Source: Nannobrachium achirus
Taxonomy: Eukaryota > Chordata > Actinopteri > Myctophiformes > Myctophidae
NCBI GenBank assembly: GCA_963921795.1
Contig: OY997652.1
Span: 63,034,109 to 63,098,108 of the forward strand
Direction of reading: 5' to 3'
DNA length: 64,000 bases
In this document: piece after piece, positions 1 through 10,325 of the stretch
Layout: every line of letters begins with the position of its first letter
How positions within the stretch are numbered: position 1 is the first letter of the stretch
The notes under the pieces: generated by a model
What the model was told of the DNA's origin: nothing
Seen by the model: only the letters and a program-made list of their open reading frames with translations
The model's database searches: none
Translations under genes and position numbers: made by a program

Positions 1-290
1 ATGGAAAGCACCCCAAACTGATATGTATTTGCCCGCAGACCCCCATCGGACATTATTTTCTGCAAAGGCACCTCCAGAAGAGAAGATGTATGGTAAGATT
101 AATTCAAAAATATTAATTTCAACACTTACTTTTCAAGAACTTTGTACATCTCGCTATTTTTGAATAGCCAAGAAAATACTGATATAGTGGTTTAAATTAC
201 AGCAATGCAATATTGACTAATTTAGCCGAGGACCCCTCGGAACACACCCAAGGACCCCTGTGGGTCCAAGGACACTACTTTGAGAACCAC
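1..290 (-). repeat. hAT-type non-autonomous element, partial
   Basis: The right edge ends in the inverted form of the terminal motif CAGTGGTTCTCAAA, common in hAT/Charlie-like elements, and the interior carries the GGACCCC strings seen again near 4140 and 15370. The left end lies outside the window. Family assignment is by terminal motif only. Confidence 0.5.
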
Positions 291-328
291 CGATCTATTT
301 GACAGCCAATCACAGTTACTGTAAATAG

Positions 329-499
329 GTATGCTTAGAAACTCCAACGTTGAAAGCTAACCCTGTTTCTCTTGGTAAAACCAAATGGTTTATTGTTAGA
401 AGAGTTAAAGCTCTCGATTCTGACCGTAAGCATGGTTACAGAAAGAGGCCATTCATCATCTTCAACGATAATGTTCCTGTTCCAAATGTTGAAATTTGA
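329..499 (+). other. Short stop-terminated reading frame, unidentified
   Basis: This stretch stays open for 56 codons and ends at a TGA at 497-499. It has no ATG near its start, so it would have to be a terminal exon or a fragment. The predicted peptide is rich in lysine and arginine (it contains GKTKWFIVRRVKALDS) and ends in NVPVPNVEI. I recognise no family, and a frame this short can occur by chance in AT-rich DNA. Confidence 0.12.
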
Positions 500-981
500 T
501 TTATTTATTTTTCCTGATTACTAAAGAGATGGAGAGATGTTACTGAACACTTACTATGGAAATATACATGTATTTAACGGTTATTTTAACCAACCTTTTG
601 AATTTAACTCACAAAGTGTGTGTGTTTTTTTAACAGTAAATTAGCACAATGTAGGCTACTGAGAAGGAACATTACAGACATTAAATCTAATTTGGACCTA
701 AATACACAAACACACATTATATAATCAGCTTTGCAAAGCCTTTTCAGAAATGGATGTGCTGAGGCAGATTTCATAAAACACCATAACATCAGCATCTGTT
801 GATTTAGCCCAAATCTTAATCGTGTGCGTTTTTAACATAAATACACAACGACAAGACCAATATACTAGATGAAAGGGGGAAAAAAATAAGCGTTTTGGAT
901 ATAGCGTTGCTATCAGGCAGAAACCTTATCTCCATATTTATACTTTTTATTCCCCCGAGCACACTGTCTAAAATCAGTCTA

Positions 982-1178
982 ATGCCTCATTCACACTACA
1001 GATATATAGTTGAACGTTTAGCTTGGTAATTCAATGTAATCTCAATGGCAACCAGCTTTAAAGCTTTCAAAGCTTTGTTCTGAGCATCTCCTGCATCTTT
1101 AAAGCTGGTTTCCATTGAGATTACATTGAATTACCAAGCTAAACGTTCAACTATATATCTGTAGTGTGAATGAGGCAT
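982..1178. repeat. Foldback MITE, 82-bp arms
   Basis: Nearly perfect inverted repeat arms lie at 982-1063 and 1097-1178, separated by a 33-base loop. The outer edges read ATGCCTCATTCACAC and its complement. There is no coding content. This is a small foldback element of unresolved family. Confidence 0.8.
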
Positions 1179-1204
1179 AACACAGGTATAGATTTGAAAG
1201 TTTT

Positions 1205-1335
1205 TTAGACGTCTAAACTTAGACTAGACGTTGACTAGACGTCTAATAGATGTCTAGATATAGACAGTCTACGCCAGGGGTCTTCAACAGGGGATCTAAT
1301 CTATACTTGTCTTAGACCAATTTTAGACGTGAATG
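1205..1335. repeat. TAGACGTCTA-rich repeat
   Basis: The short palindromic word TAGACGTC and close variants (TAGATGTC, TAGACTAGACG) recur through this stretch. A fragment of the CAGGGGTCTTCAA hAT family starts within it near 1274. No gene is seen. Confidence 0.4.
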
Positions 1336-1390
1336 TTTTTTAGTTTTGTTTTTTCGCGAATGAATGCCCTTCTACACTGCATTAAGAGTA

Positions 1391-1436
1391 GTGAAAATAG
1401 CAGATCTAAAAGCGTTTGCAGATAGGCTATTTTCAC
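1391..1436. repeat. P-type palindrome (degenerate)
   Basis: This is a short, diverged copy of the recurrent palindrome, with arms related to GTGAAAATAGCAGATCTA and its complement. It lies in otherwise unassigned DNA. Confidence 0.5.
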
Positions 1437-1530
1437 TATTTTGAAATGTTTTAAAAATAGAAATGGAGCAGCTCTGGACATACACTTTTTTTTTGCCTGA
1501 CAGCAATTCTGTCAGTTTTCATATTTCCAG

Positions 1531-1640
1531 AAGTAAAAGTATCAATACTGCAATGTAGAAATAATAACTAAAAGTCAGGAATTCAAAATGTACTTGAGTG
1601 AAAGTATAAAGTATCAGTATAAAGTCACAGTTTTGAACAG
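1531..1640 (-). repeat. Fragment of hAT family D
   Basis: The stretch matches the AGTAAAAGTATCAATACTGC segment of the CAGTGGTGTAAAGTAAC hAT family (complete copies at 17996-18472 and 48070-50421). Ends are missing. Confidence 0.55.
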
Positions 1641-1683
1641 AAATTATCACGGCACTGCATCTTGAAGGTTTGAGAAACACTGC

Positions 1684-1932
1684 AGTATATCGTCACTGTC
1701 GGGCAGAAACCTCGTATCTCCAAGTTTCAAGTTTGTACGTTTTTTCACCAAGTAAAGCCCTGCTTCATCATACAAGGCTGTCGCACAAAATTTGTGAAAA
1801 CAGCCGATCTACAAGCACTGTGTGCTTGTAGATCGGCTGTTTTCACTAGTTTAGTTCATTTTTTAAAACGATAAACACAAAACGAACAGTCTTGGAACAA
1901 GGTCTCCACCCGACAACGACGATATAGTGTGA
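1684..1932. repeat. Foldback element family C, copy 1 (complete)
   Basis: The terminal inverted repeats are TATCGTCACTGTCGGGCAGA on the left and the complement of TATCGTCGTTGTCGGGTGGA on the right. A P-type palindrome (1794-1846) forms the centre, with the outer arm word GTGAAAACAGCC. Other copies lie at 20654-22436 (split), 50449 (left half), 51381 and 51888. Confidence 0.75.
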
Positions 1933-1946
1933 TGGACTGCACTAAG

Positions 1947-2330
1947 GTGCCGGCTACATGAAGCTGGATATTTCTGAATCTAGAAATTTTTTGGTGCTGT
2001 TGGGGCTTGCAACCACACAAAGCTGGATATTTCGGCCGCGAAACTGGATATTTTTGAATCCGGATAAATAAGTGGAGCGATTGAAAAATATCTGATTCAC
2101 TGGATCCGTGTAGACGGGGAACCCGGATATCTCTGAAGACTTTACTGTGTGTGTGCTTGTTAGACCTAGATATCTTTGTCGTGTGGACCTAGATATTTTT
2201 CTATGTGGATATCTGAAAAACCGGGATATATGAAATATCCAGCTCCGTGTGGACCTAGATATTTTTCTATGTGGATATCTGAAAATCCGGGATATATGAA
2301 AAATCCAGCTCCGCGTAGCCATGGCCTAAA
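1947..2330. repeat. MITE with GGCTACNNGNAGCTGGAT ends
   Basis: The left edge (GGCTACATGAAGCTGGATAT) and the complement of the right edge (GGCTACGCGGAGCTGGATTT) are related inverted termini. The word GGATATTTCTGAAT recurs inside. The element ends about 30 bases from the donor side of the possible exon at 2358-2555. Confidence 0.55.
2183..2318. repeat. 66-bp tandem duplication
   Basis: Two copies of a 66-bp unit starting GTGGACCTAGATATTTTTCT lie at 2183 and 2249 within the MITE. They differ at only a few bases, so the duplication is recent relative to the element. Confidence 0.85.
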
Positions 2331-2357
2331 CAAAAATGCTTCCGATGCCACACTGAC

Positions 2358-2555
2358 CTCGGTGGTGCTGTTGCTTCCAGGTGCTGTGCGGTTGGAGCGT
2401 GGTGACGGAGCTGGAGACGGAGTGCTGGCAGACAGCTGCCGCAGGGAGGCGCTGATGTTGGCCAGGACCACACGGAGCCCAGCCGAGCTCTCCTCCAGGG
2501 CCAGCTGACTGGCTAGAGTCTCATTCACCTGGGCTGTTAGGTTCTGCTTCATCTG
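2358..2555 (-). CDS. Possible N-glycosylated coding exon, gene unknown
   Basis: On the minus strand, 198 bases (66 codons, phase 0 at both ends) stay open between an acceptor (…CATGCAG, before 2555) and a good donor (GAG then GTCAGT, after 2358). The peptide begins QMKQNLTAQVNETLASQLAL and is helix-friendly for its first half, then rich in Ser, Pro and Thr. It has five N-glycosylation sequons (NLT, NET, NIS, NRT, NST) in 66 residues, so an extracellular protein is likely. Its GC content resembles the lamc3 exons. Known laminin gamma chains continue with EGF modules after exon 4, so this is not the expected next exon. It could be a coiled-coil exon from further along lamc3 brought near by a collapsed gap at 3001-3200, or another gene. 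I do not recognise it. Confidence 0.4.
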
Positions 2556-2739
2556 CTGCATGGTTAACAGTCTGAGGGGTGCACACACATAGTCAGTTGA
2601 CCCACAAGCCCAAAAGCTCAAGGAATAGGGTTGAACCTGTGATGTCTTGCCGTACTTTTTATTTCAGTTTGATCTATTAGTTTGGTCATTAAGGTCCACA
2701 AAATGAGAGGCCTGCTCTGCCGGAAACAGTGCGAAAAAA

Positions 2740-3000
2740 AAGTTATGGCCATTTGTTGCGACCGTCAGGGAGCAGTTTACTATGAAAACCTCCACCGGCC
2801 GTCCGTCCGTCCGTCCGTCCGTCCGTCCGTCACACGTCACACCTTTGTTTGTGTACGGTGTGATGTCATATATCTTCAGTATGACATCACACCACATGTG
2901 TACACAAACCTTTGTGTACGTTGCTGTGGCAACAGTCTGTTGTTGCTGGTCTGTTAGTGTACGTTAGCAACCACCTTAGCAACCATGGTTTTACCCTAGC
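2740..3000 (+). repeat. Repeat family G, left part, with (GTCC)n
   Basis: The stretch TACTATGAAAACCTCCACC is followed directly by a GTCC microsatellite at 2799-2831. The same arrangement, with GGTC in place of GTCC, occurs at 59750-60233. The copy runs into the N gap, so its right end is unknown. Confidence 0.6.
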
Positions 3001-3200
3001 NNNNNNNNNNNNNNNNNNNNNNNNNNNNNNNNNNNNNNNNNNNNNNNNNNNNNNNNNNNNNNNNNNNNNNNNNNNNNNNNNNNNNNNNNNNNNNNNNNNN
3101 NNNNNNNNNNNNNNNNNNNNNNNNNNNNNNNNNNNNNNNNNNNNNNNNNNNNNNNNNNNNNNNNNNNNNNNNNNNNNNNNNNNNNNNNNNNNNNNNNNNN
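3001..3200. other. Assembly gap (200 N)
   Basis: Two hundred consecutive N. The round length suggests a placeholder rather than a measured distance, so order and spacing across it are uncertain. Confidence 0.95.
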
Positions 3201-3286
3201 ATTTCACTTTCAAACAAACTTTTTTTTGTCATTTTATGGTCTAATCAGGCTTTTATGAACATCCTGAACAGTTTTTAATTATCCAG

Positions 3287-3660
3287 GTCCAGGGCCGCTC
3301 CCCATACACACCCATTGTAACATCAAACTCCATTTTTACTATGATAGATTCATTAAAAACGACCATATTTTTTTTCTGGTGACTCACAATACCCTCCTAA
3401 AACGTGAGCACGCAGTGTTTTTTTTTCGATAACATTTTTCATGTATTTTTTATAATAAAATGGAAAAAAAATCAAATACAATAAATATATATTAAAATAT
3501 ATATTAAAAATGTTATCAAAAAACACGGCCTGCTCACGTATTAGGAGGGTATTATGAGTCACCAGAAAAGATAATGGGTGTTTTTTAATGAATCTATCAT
3601 TGTTAAAATGGAGTTTGAAGTTACATTGGGTGTGTATGGGGAGGAGCCCTGGGCCTGGAG
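3287..3660. repeat. Foldback MITE around AT-rich loop
   Basis: Arms of roughly 130 bases starting CCAGGGC, with the inner words GGTGACTCACAATACCCTCC and their complement, face each other across an AT-rich centre. Partial relatives occur near 52230 and at 57683-57795. No coding potential is seen. Confidence 0.7.
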
Positions 3661-3813
3661 GGCCTGATAACATTTACATCAAATATCTAAAAACGGAATG
3701 CCTGAACGGATTTCCAAGCGTATTTTTTTGTTTGAAAGCTGTGAATGGCGTGCACACGTGTGGTGCATCATCCGTGCATTATCCGTGCATGACCCGTGCA
3801 CATTGTGCACATT

Positions 3814-4397
3814 ACCCATTTAGAACGGGTACACATTTTGTGTATCATTATTTTATGCTTTAACTATTGAAAAATAGCAGATATACAATTTCACAGCGCG
3901 GCACCGAGTGCCGCGCTGAGCTTGTATATCTGCTATTTTTGAAAAGTTGTGAAAATTTGAATTTTGACCCGATTCTATAAGTGTCTCTTGAATCCTTCTA
4001 AGGTTTTTTTTGAAAAAACTATGTTTCTATGTCAGCAATCTGGCCAGCCATCGTCAACGAAAAGGTCCCTTTCACTTAACTGGAGCTCAGTTAGTTTGTT
4101 CTTGAGAGACTACTATGTCAGTGGTTCTCAAACCTTTTCATGTGAAGGACCCCCAAAATGATATGTATTTGGCCACGGACCCCCATCTCAAAATATTTAG
4201 TTCCAGGGACCACCCAGAAGCTAACTTTGAGTTACAAACGTTCGCTTTTAAAAATACACGCATTCAAAGATTTTCACACATTTTCACAACTTTTTCAAAA
4301 AATAGCAGATCTACAAGCTCGCAGCGCGGCTGTGAGATTGTATATCTGCTATTTTTCAATAGTTAAAGCATTCGATAATTCTAGGCCTAAATGGGTT
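3814..4397 (+). mobile_element. piggyBac-like MITE family A, copy 1
   Basis: The ends are ACCCATTTAG and AAATGGGTT, as in other copies where TTAA flanks CCCATTTAG; TTAA plus CCC is the piggyBac signature. Two P-type palindromes (3870-3940 and 4297-4356) lie near the two ends, and a CAGTGGTTCTCAAACC segment lies between them. The right end is 60 bases from the lamc3 exon 4 donor, and an inverted copy sits on the other side of that exon. Confidence 0.75.
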
Positions 4398-4456
4398 GGC
4401 TCCTTGGGAAACTTGTGGATACCCACGTCTTGTGGCCACTGGCCTATATATTTTAC

Positions 4457-4646
4457 CGTTGCTGTTGCAGAGGCAGGCCAGGCAGGGGTCCTGCGCTGAC
4501 GGTCTGTAGTGGTTCTCCCTGCAGCGCTCGCAGTGGGCCCCGTCCGTGTTGTCCCTGCAGTTCACACAGCGCCCCCCGCTGCCCGTGCTCCGGTACCTGC
4601 TCCATGTCCAGCACGCACTCCTCCGATCTTCCGCTGCAGTTGCACT
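4457..4646 (-). CDS. lamc3: Laminin gamma-3, exon 4 (EGF module 2)
   Basis: The acceptor (CGCGCAG) precedes 4646 and the donor (G then GTAAAA) follows 4457. The peptide carries the laminin EGF cysteine pattern: CNCSGRSEEC, then YRSTGSGGRC, NCRDNTDGAHCERCRENHYR and CLACLCNSNG. CNCSGRSEEC resembles mammalian LAMC3 more than LAMC1 (recalled as CDCNGRSQEC). Laminin gamma-3 is a secreted basement-membrane subunit; this module follows the N-terminal domain and exon 3. The exon enters in phase 1, matching exon 3. It is 190 bases where the phase-keeping length would be 189. One extra base falls in the run GAGCAGGTACCGG (about 4595), so the first third and the rest lie in different frames. This is either a sequence error or a real frameshift. 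Both flanks are occupied by inverted copies of the same MITE family. Confidence 0.88.
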
Positions 4647-4688
4647 CTGCGCGGGGAAACACACAAAGGTAGAGAGAGCCTCATGGTT

Positions 4689-5289
4689 AACCCCATTTAG
4701 GCCTGGGCATATTGAATGCTTTAACATTTGAAAAATAGCAGATCTACAAGCTCACAGCGCGGCACCGAGTGCCGCGCCGCGAGCTTGTAGATCTGCTATT
4801 TTTGAAAAGAGTCGTGAAAATGTGTGCAAATCTTTGAATATATGTATTTTCAAAGCGAACGTTTGTAACTCAAATTTTGCTTCTGGGTGGTCCCTGGAAC
4901 TAAATATTTTGAGATGGGGGTCCGTGGCCAAATAAATATCAGTTTGGGGGTCCTTCACATGAAAAGGTTTGAGAACCACTGACATAGTAGTCTCTCAAGA
5001 ACAGACTAACTGCGCTCCAGTTAAGTGAAAAGGACCTTTTTCTTTGACGATGGCTGGCCAGATTGCTAACATATAAACATAGGTTTTTTTTCCAAAAATC
5101 TTAGAAGGATTCAAAAGACACTTATAGAATCGGGGTCAAAATTAAAATTTTCACGATTTTTCAAAAATAGCAGATCTACAAGCTCGCAGCGCGGCACTCG
5201 GTGCCGCGCTGTGAGCTTGTATATCTGCTATTTTTTTATATTTAAAGCATAAAATATTGCGTCATAATGTGTTCAGGCCTAAATGGGTT
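4689..5289 (-). mobile_element. piggyBac-like MITE family A, copy 2
   Basis: This is a full copy inverted relative to the one at 3814-4397. Flanking TTAA is present on both sides (4687-4690 and just after GGGTT at the right end). P-type palindromes lie at 4731-4803 and 5163-5237. Its edge is about 43 bases upstream of the exon 4 acceptor of lamc3. Confidence 0.8.
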
Positions 5290-6240
5290 TTAATGCATAC
5301 AAACTGCTATATACTCATAATATGGAACTCCATACACAGCATGTGTTGAACCATTAGACCAGGGGTTTTCAAACTGTTCTGACCCAGGGCACCCCTGTAA
5401 ATAACTTTTTCATCACAGCGTGACACGTCGTGAGCTTGTAGATCTGCTATTCTTGGTGAAGAGAGTTGTCGTAGATGGAAAAAGAAATCAACAGTGCAAA
5501 TCAGGTCTGTTTTACTAATAGTGGGGTTCCTTGTACATGTAATTTTTTGTTTTCATTTTCAATTAGTGTTAAAGTTTATTTTTCACTTCCAATTTGTAGA
5601 TTATGGTCTATAGAACAATTTTGGTTCGAGTATCAAGACACCAGATTGAAGAAAAATATATTTTTTACCCTATTAACAAAAATAACCAAAATCGGAAATT
5701 AATATTTTTTTACATGTCTTAATTTTCCCACAATTGCTGTGTAATATATATTTTCTATTGCTATATCAAGTCAATACTGTGTGAGGAATCAATTGGAGTC
5801 AAATATTTGTTTTGAATATTCTGATATTTCACACAAATTAGACAATAACATGGTTATTACACTCAACATCAACAATACATGGTTACATTTGTTTTAACTG
5901 TACCACAATATAGCACCATTGGCTTTAACAACTACCAGTACAATATTTTAACAAAGAAGAAACATTCTAATCTAATATACAGTCTGCTCTGGTCTAGCTA
6001 GTTCTCACAATTTGCAAAGATGTGTGCATTTCAATTTTGCCTTCATGCAACTGCACCGAGTGCAGGTTGGCATACAGGGACTTTTACAAGTGCACTTCAC
6101 ATCAAGCTTCAATATGTCCTTGGCGAGGGGCAGAGTGGTCCAAATGGGAAGCAGCTTGCCGTCCTCTTCCTTCTACCCAAAATCAGTAGGACTGTGGATG
6201 GGCATAATGGACCTGAATGAATGAATGAATGAATGATTTA
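5290..6240. other. Intronic DNA, no gene seen
   Basis: This is AT-rich sequence. A hAT-like edge (CAGGGGTTTTCAAACTG) at 5365 is followed by half a P palindrome near 5420-5455, and a short (TGAA)n tract lies at 6215-6236. Nothing else is recognised. Confidence 0.6.
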
Positions 6241-6265
6241 ATTCACTAGTTAAATTTACATAGTA

Positions 6266-7104
6266 CTACAATACACATATTGCAGATACATACATATGGG
6301 CTGTCGTCCAGACGCTTGCTTGGAAGATGCTCCTATTCAGATGTTCATCCAATGCATCCCTAGTTGGGGGAATTCTCTCCACGTCCCTGGTTTTCTGCGA
6401 GAATTGTGCCATTCGGACACGATAAACATCATTGCCCTCATTTGAGTCGTCAGTGTACAGCCTACAGACAAAGTTTGCTGCCACTTCTTTCAGCCTTGGA
6501 GATGCTTTATATGGAGTGTCAATGAGGGTTGCAAATTCCTCCATGAGGAATGGCACTTTGTCCATCATCTTGCAGCAGGATCGCTTACCCTTGAATTTGA
6601 AAGACAATGTGCTCTCTGAGCCAGTGAATGCATGGAAGAGAGCCATGCCCTTGCATAAGAGAGCCATGCCCTTGCATGTTGTCATGCCCAGGTTTGTGGC
6701 AATGGTATTTAAAGGAGATCATCCTAGTAGCCTTTCCAGCTTTGAAGGAGATCCAGATTTCCGCAGCTGGATTCAGAGCCTGGATGTGATGGAACAACAT
6801 CTGTGTCTCCAGTATGCACCATCCCAAGTGATGATGTTTGGAGGGCATGGAGAAGATGTACTAGGAGAGTGTCAGCTTCCTCATGGTTGCATTGTTCCAT
6901 TGGTGTACTGTTTCCAATGTGGTGGACTTGATCACCTGCAGTAATGTAGACATCCTTGTCCTCTGGAAACTGTGCATCTGTTAACAACTTCATCGTCTGG
7001 GACCAGTATCGTGAACCAACAATCAAAGGAGGCACAAGGGAAAAGCGGGGAACAGGCACCGACAACATGTATCTAGTACTGCCAAAATCCCAGGAAATTG
7101 ACAA
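6266..7104 (-). pseudogene. Decayed mobile-element-type protein fragment
   Basis: Minus-strand translations contain the words CNHEEADTLLVHLLHAL, TGDTDVV and ALFHAFTGSESTLSFK. I associate these words with a repeat-encoded protein found in many copies in fish and invertebrate genomes. The spaced acidic residues (HEEADT, GDTDV) suggest a metal-dependent nuclease-like fold, but that is inference. The coding region is broken and is not a working host gene. The transposon superfamily is not resolved. Confidence 0.5.
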
Positions 7105-7214
7105 AAGTTTCTGGCAAACATTGACAACAAGAAGGAGCTGTTCTCATTCCTTTCAAGTAAGTTGTTAACAGATGCACAGTTTCCAGAGGACAAGGATGTC
7201 TACATTACTGCAGG
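6935..7214. repeat. 54-bp inverted duplication in the relic
   Basis: Arms at 6935-6988 and 7161-7214 are inverted copies of the same segment (outer word CTGCAGTAATGTAGACATCC), about 170 bases apart. Part of the mobile-element relic has been copied in reverse next to itself. Confidence 0.8.
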
Positions 7215-7612
7215 GGATCTAAGGCCCCTGGTGAAGGCTTAGCACCCCCTAAGCCCCTCCACCTCACAGACACAACTGTGATGAAAAATATTTAAGGAAT
7301 AAATAGATAAAATATATATGAATATGTGAAAGACAATTGACTGACTTCTATGTAAACCATGCTGTAAAATCATAGTTTTTTATGCTGTAAAGCATCTTCA
7401 GCCTCACAAAAACCCTATCCGATCACCTACAGTCCTCAGATTTGGAGCCGGAAACTACCATTGATCTGGTCTGTTCAGTTATCCATAACCTAGGAGCGAG
7501 GGAATCACGTTTGTCATATTAGTACTATTCATTATTGTTTGTTGCTAGGCCAGCTCCCTCATAGCCCCCCCCCCCCCCCCCCCCCAGTCACAATGTTCTG
7601 GAGCCGCCACTG
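7215..7612 (-). repeat. hAT-type element, one end
   Basis: The right edge reads GGAGCCGCCACTG, the complement of the hAT-like terminus CAGTGGCGGCTCC. The other end is not found; the internal words TAAGCCCCTCC match the element that begins at 8486. Confidence 0.5.
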
Positions 7613-7654
7613 AGAGAGATAGACAGAGATAGAGAGAGAGAGTGAGAGAGAGGG

Positions 7655-7710
<56 letters not shown>

Positions 7711-7880
7711 ATAAACAATGAGGGACAGAGACACACAGTCACAGACAGACAGACAGACAGAGAAAGGGAGAGAGAGGGGAATAAACAATGAGAAAAAGAA
7801 CAAGAGAGAGAGACAAATGAAAGAGACAGAAATAGACGGAGAGAAGGGGGAGGAGGAGGGGGAGGGGGGGGGGGGGGGTA
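7565..7880. repeat. Poly-C run and long purine tract
   Basis: A run of C at 7565-7585 is followed by about 260 bases of GA-rich purine sequence with a G run near 7862-7877. The long translations here are repeat artefacts. Confidence 0.9.
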
Positions 7881-8485
7881 TGTGCACTGTACTGGAGATT
7901 ACGTGTTCCGGGATTGGATCATAATTTAGGGGCTCGTTGCTATAATCTCATTTCACAGAGGCCTCTAATGAGGAGCCAATCGGCTGTCAGGGGGCACTTA
8001 GATAACGGTAATGCCTGTTTTATACAAGAGGAAATTAGTCAGCAGATAACACGCACACCCACTACCCTCTCATACCCCTTCAACATCAAATCCCTCCTTT
8101 ACCCTGAGGGGGGATTTAGGGGCGAACTGCCCATTTTATTAGGAATCAAAGCTCTCTGTTGAGTTAAGCGCATGAATACCGCTCCCATGTTGTTGTTGGG
8201 GAATGTGTGAGAGACGCGTATGCGTTTTATTATTACATGGGAAGAGAGGGAGAACCATCATTAGTTGCCTTTGGACAAATATTGAGAATATCGTTCATAC
8301 TCATGATTGATTAGCATACAAATGGATTTGAACAACAACAAAAAAAAAAGAGTGTTTGTTTAGTTTGTACTGTGAAAAAAAAAAGAAAAAAAAAAGAAAA
8401 AAAAAACAAACATCAGATTGACCCTTGTTCAAATTCCAGAGCATTTCCAAAGCCTCCTGAACAGTCATGAACCCTGGGTCCTGTG
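7881..8485. other. Intronic DNA, no gene seen
   Basis: No repeat family or exon is recognised apart from A-rich runs at 8338-8406. Confidence 0.5.
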
Positions 8486-9240
8486 CAGGGGCGGCTCCTC
8501 TATATGGGCTAGAGGGGCTTAGCCCCTCCTATCTTATGGGGGAAATATCCCTTAAAAAAATCAAAATAAAAAGTTTTATTTTTTTATTTTTTTATTTTTA
8601 GAAGAAATATTATTTTTATATGCTGGTGGAACCTAAAACAGTAACAGCATCAAAAAGTTACAAAAAAAACACCAAATATGTCCAAATGGGCTGAGTTCTT
8701 TTAGCCCAAGCCAGCTTTCATTGACTATCATTGAAGAATGATTGACAGCTTAGTGAGCTTACATGCCACGCCTGCTTCATATTCTTACATTGTGGGGCTA
8801 GTTTCTGTCAGCCCAAAGAACACGCCCAGTTCTGTGACATCACTGTGTGATTATCGTTGAGCTGGGTGATTGACAGCTGGCATGCCACGCCTGCTTCATT
8901 TAGTCCCTGTTTGGGCTAATTTCATTCAGCCCGTAGGACGTGCCCAATGCAGTTCCACCATGTGACTGGCTTTTAACCAATGTCTGATGTCTGTGTTTGA
9001 GGAAGAGAAATACAATGTCGCGGGACAATTCAAATGGACTTATTATTTACTTTTTAATCGATTTTCTGTCATGTTCGTGGGAGAAAAAATAATAGTCAAG
9101 AGACTGGTGGTGCAAATACAAAAGGAAAGACCACAAAATCATGCATTTGGTGTGAAATGCTTGCCTTTTGGAGGAGAGTGCAGTGGACCCAGTCATTCTA
9201 AAGGTATCGTGAATTTCATTTATCTGACAAAGTTAAGAAT
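8486..9240 (+). repeat. hAT-type element, left part
   Basis: It begins CAGGGGCGGCTCCTC, a hAT-type terminus, followed by TTAGCCCCTCC. I could not find a matching right end. An open frame from 8987 runs to about 9220 and then into a GT microsatellite; its peptide is not recognised. Confidence 0.45.
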
Positions 9241-9321
9241 GGTCGCTGCTTTAATAACATTGGAAATGTGCTGTGGATTAAGCTGCCTGTCTTTAGATGC
9301 TGTTGTCAACGTGACTGCGTG

Positions 9322-9323
<2 letters not shown>

Positions 9324-9392
<69 letters not shown>
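9324..9392. repeat. (GT)n microsatellite
   Basis: About 35 uninterrupted GT repeats. Confidence 0.98.
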
Positions 9393-9395
<3 letters not shown>

Positions 9396-9545
9396 TTTTG
9401 ATTCGTGTCTGTACCGCGTGCGTTTGCGTTGGTACCGCTCGCACGCGCGTTAGTGTGTCACACAGTGTGTGTGTGTGTCTGTTTGTTTTGATTCGTGTCT
9501 GTACCGCGTGGGTTCACGTCGGTATTGCGCGCATTCGTGCGTGTG
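9391..9545. repeat. 88-bp tandem duplication
   Basis: The word TTTGTTTTGATTCGTGTCTG and its following bases occur at about 9392 and again about 88 bases later. This gives two diverged tandem units beside the GT tract. Confidence 0.75.
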
Positions 9546-9699
9546 TTTTGGTGCTTCGGTTTGTGTCAGTGGCGTGGCACGGTGAAGAGAGAGAGAGAGA
9601 GAGAGAGAGTGTGGCACTTTAAAAGCAGTTATATGGAAAGGGAGACAGAGATTATTTTGTATCATAATGTAATGCTTTGGCAATATAAGGTCCACCTCA

Positions 9700-10165
9700 A
9701 GCTGTAATAATCAAACCTTTTCATTAGTTGTCTGGTTCTGGTCTTATATTTTGTTTAAAAAGTACATGATGTTCTTGTGTGACCCTTAATTTAGGATTGT
9801 GTTATTCCTATGCTTAAAATGATGAGTATTGTCAACTCCACCAATAATGATGATAGTTATCTGCACATACAAACATAATGTTCACTGGAGCAGTGGAACC
9901 CCTGTTTGTTGTGGGCACTTCTGTTCATGTGCATCTCTTGCTATAACAAAGTACAGTAGTGTCATTGCTGTAACTTGGCATCTGGAATGTGATGTTGCTG
10001 CAGGGTGAACTATGGCTAGCATATAGTATAATATGATGCTGTTGCTGCAGAGTGAACTATAGCTAGTAATAGTATATAGTGTGATGGATTTATTGATGTA
10101 GCAGAGTGGCTCACTGCCTCAGCCTGATAGCCTCAAAAGTCTAGTATTTCCCTCAGTCCATAGGG
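9700..10165. other. Intronic DNA, no gene seen
   Basis: No exon is seen. The phrase CTGCAG(G/A)GTGAACTATGGCTAG occurs twice near 10000-10065, a local duplication. Confidence 0.5.
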
Positions 10166-10169
10166 ATAT

Positions 10170-10325
10170 CCCTTTGGATCAATGGTTAAGATATTGGACT
10201 TCCACACGCGGGATACCCGAGTTCGAATCCCGGGCGTTACATTAGCCCTACCACCCAAAATCACCAAGAGCCGCTACTGGTCCTGTGTCATGCCAATTGC
10301 CACTTTGCCAGTATAAATGTTGGTT
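10170..10325 (+). repeat. SINE-like element with tRNA-derived head
   Basis: A box A-like stretch (TGGATCAATGGTTAAGATAT) is followed at tRNA spacing by a canonical box B (GAGTTCGAATCCC). The acceptor stem does not pair, so this is not a functional tRNA but the tRNA-derived head of a SINE or a tRNA relic. The tail is unrelated to known tRNA. Confidence 0.5.

Noticed and set aside
2887-3244. Open frames filled with X
   Set aside because: They span the N gap and have no meaning.
10180-10250. Functional tRNA gene
   Set aside because: Box A and box B words are present but the acceptor stem does not pair; a SINE head or relic is more likely. The same holds for 26142-26205.
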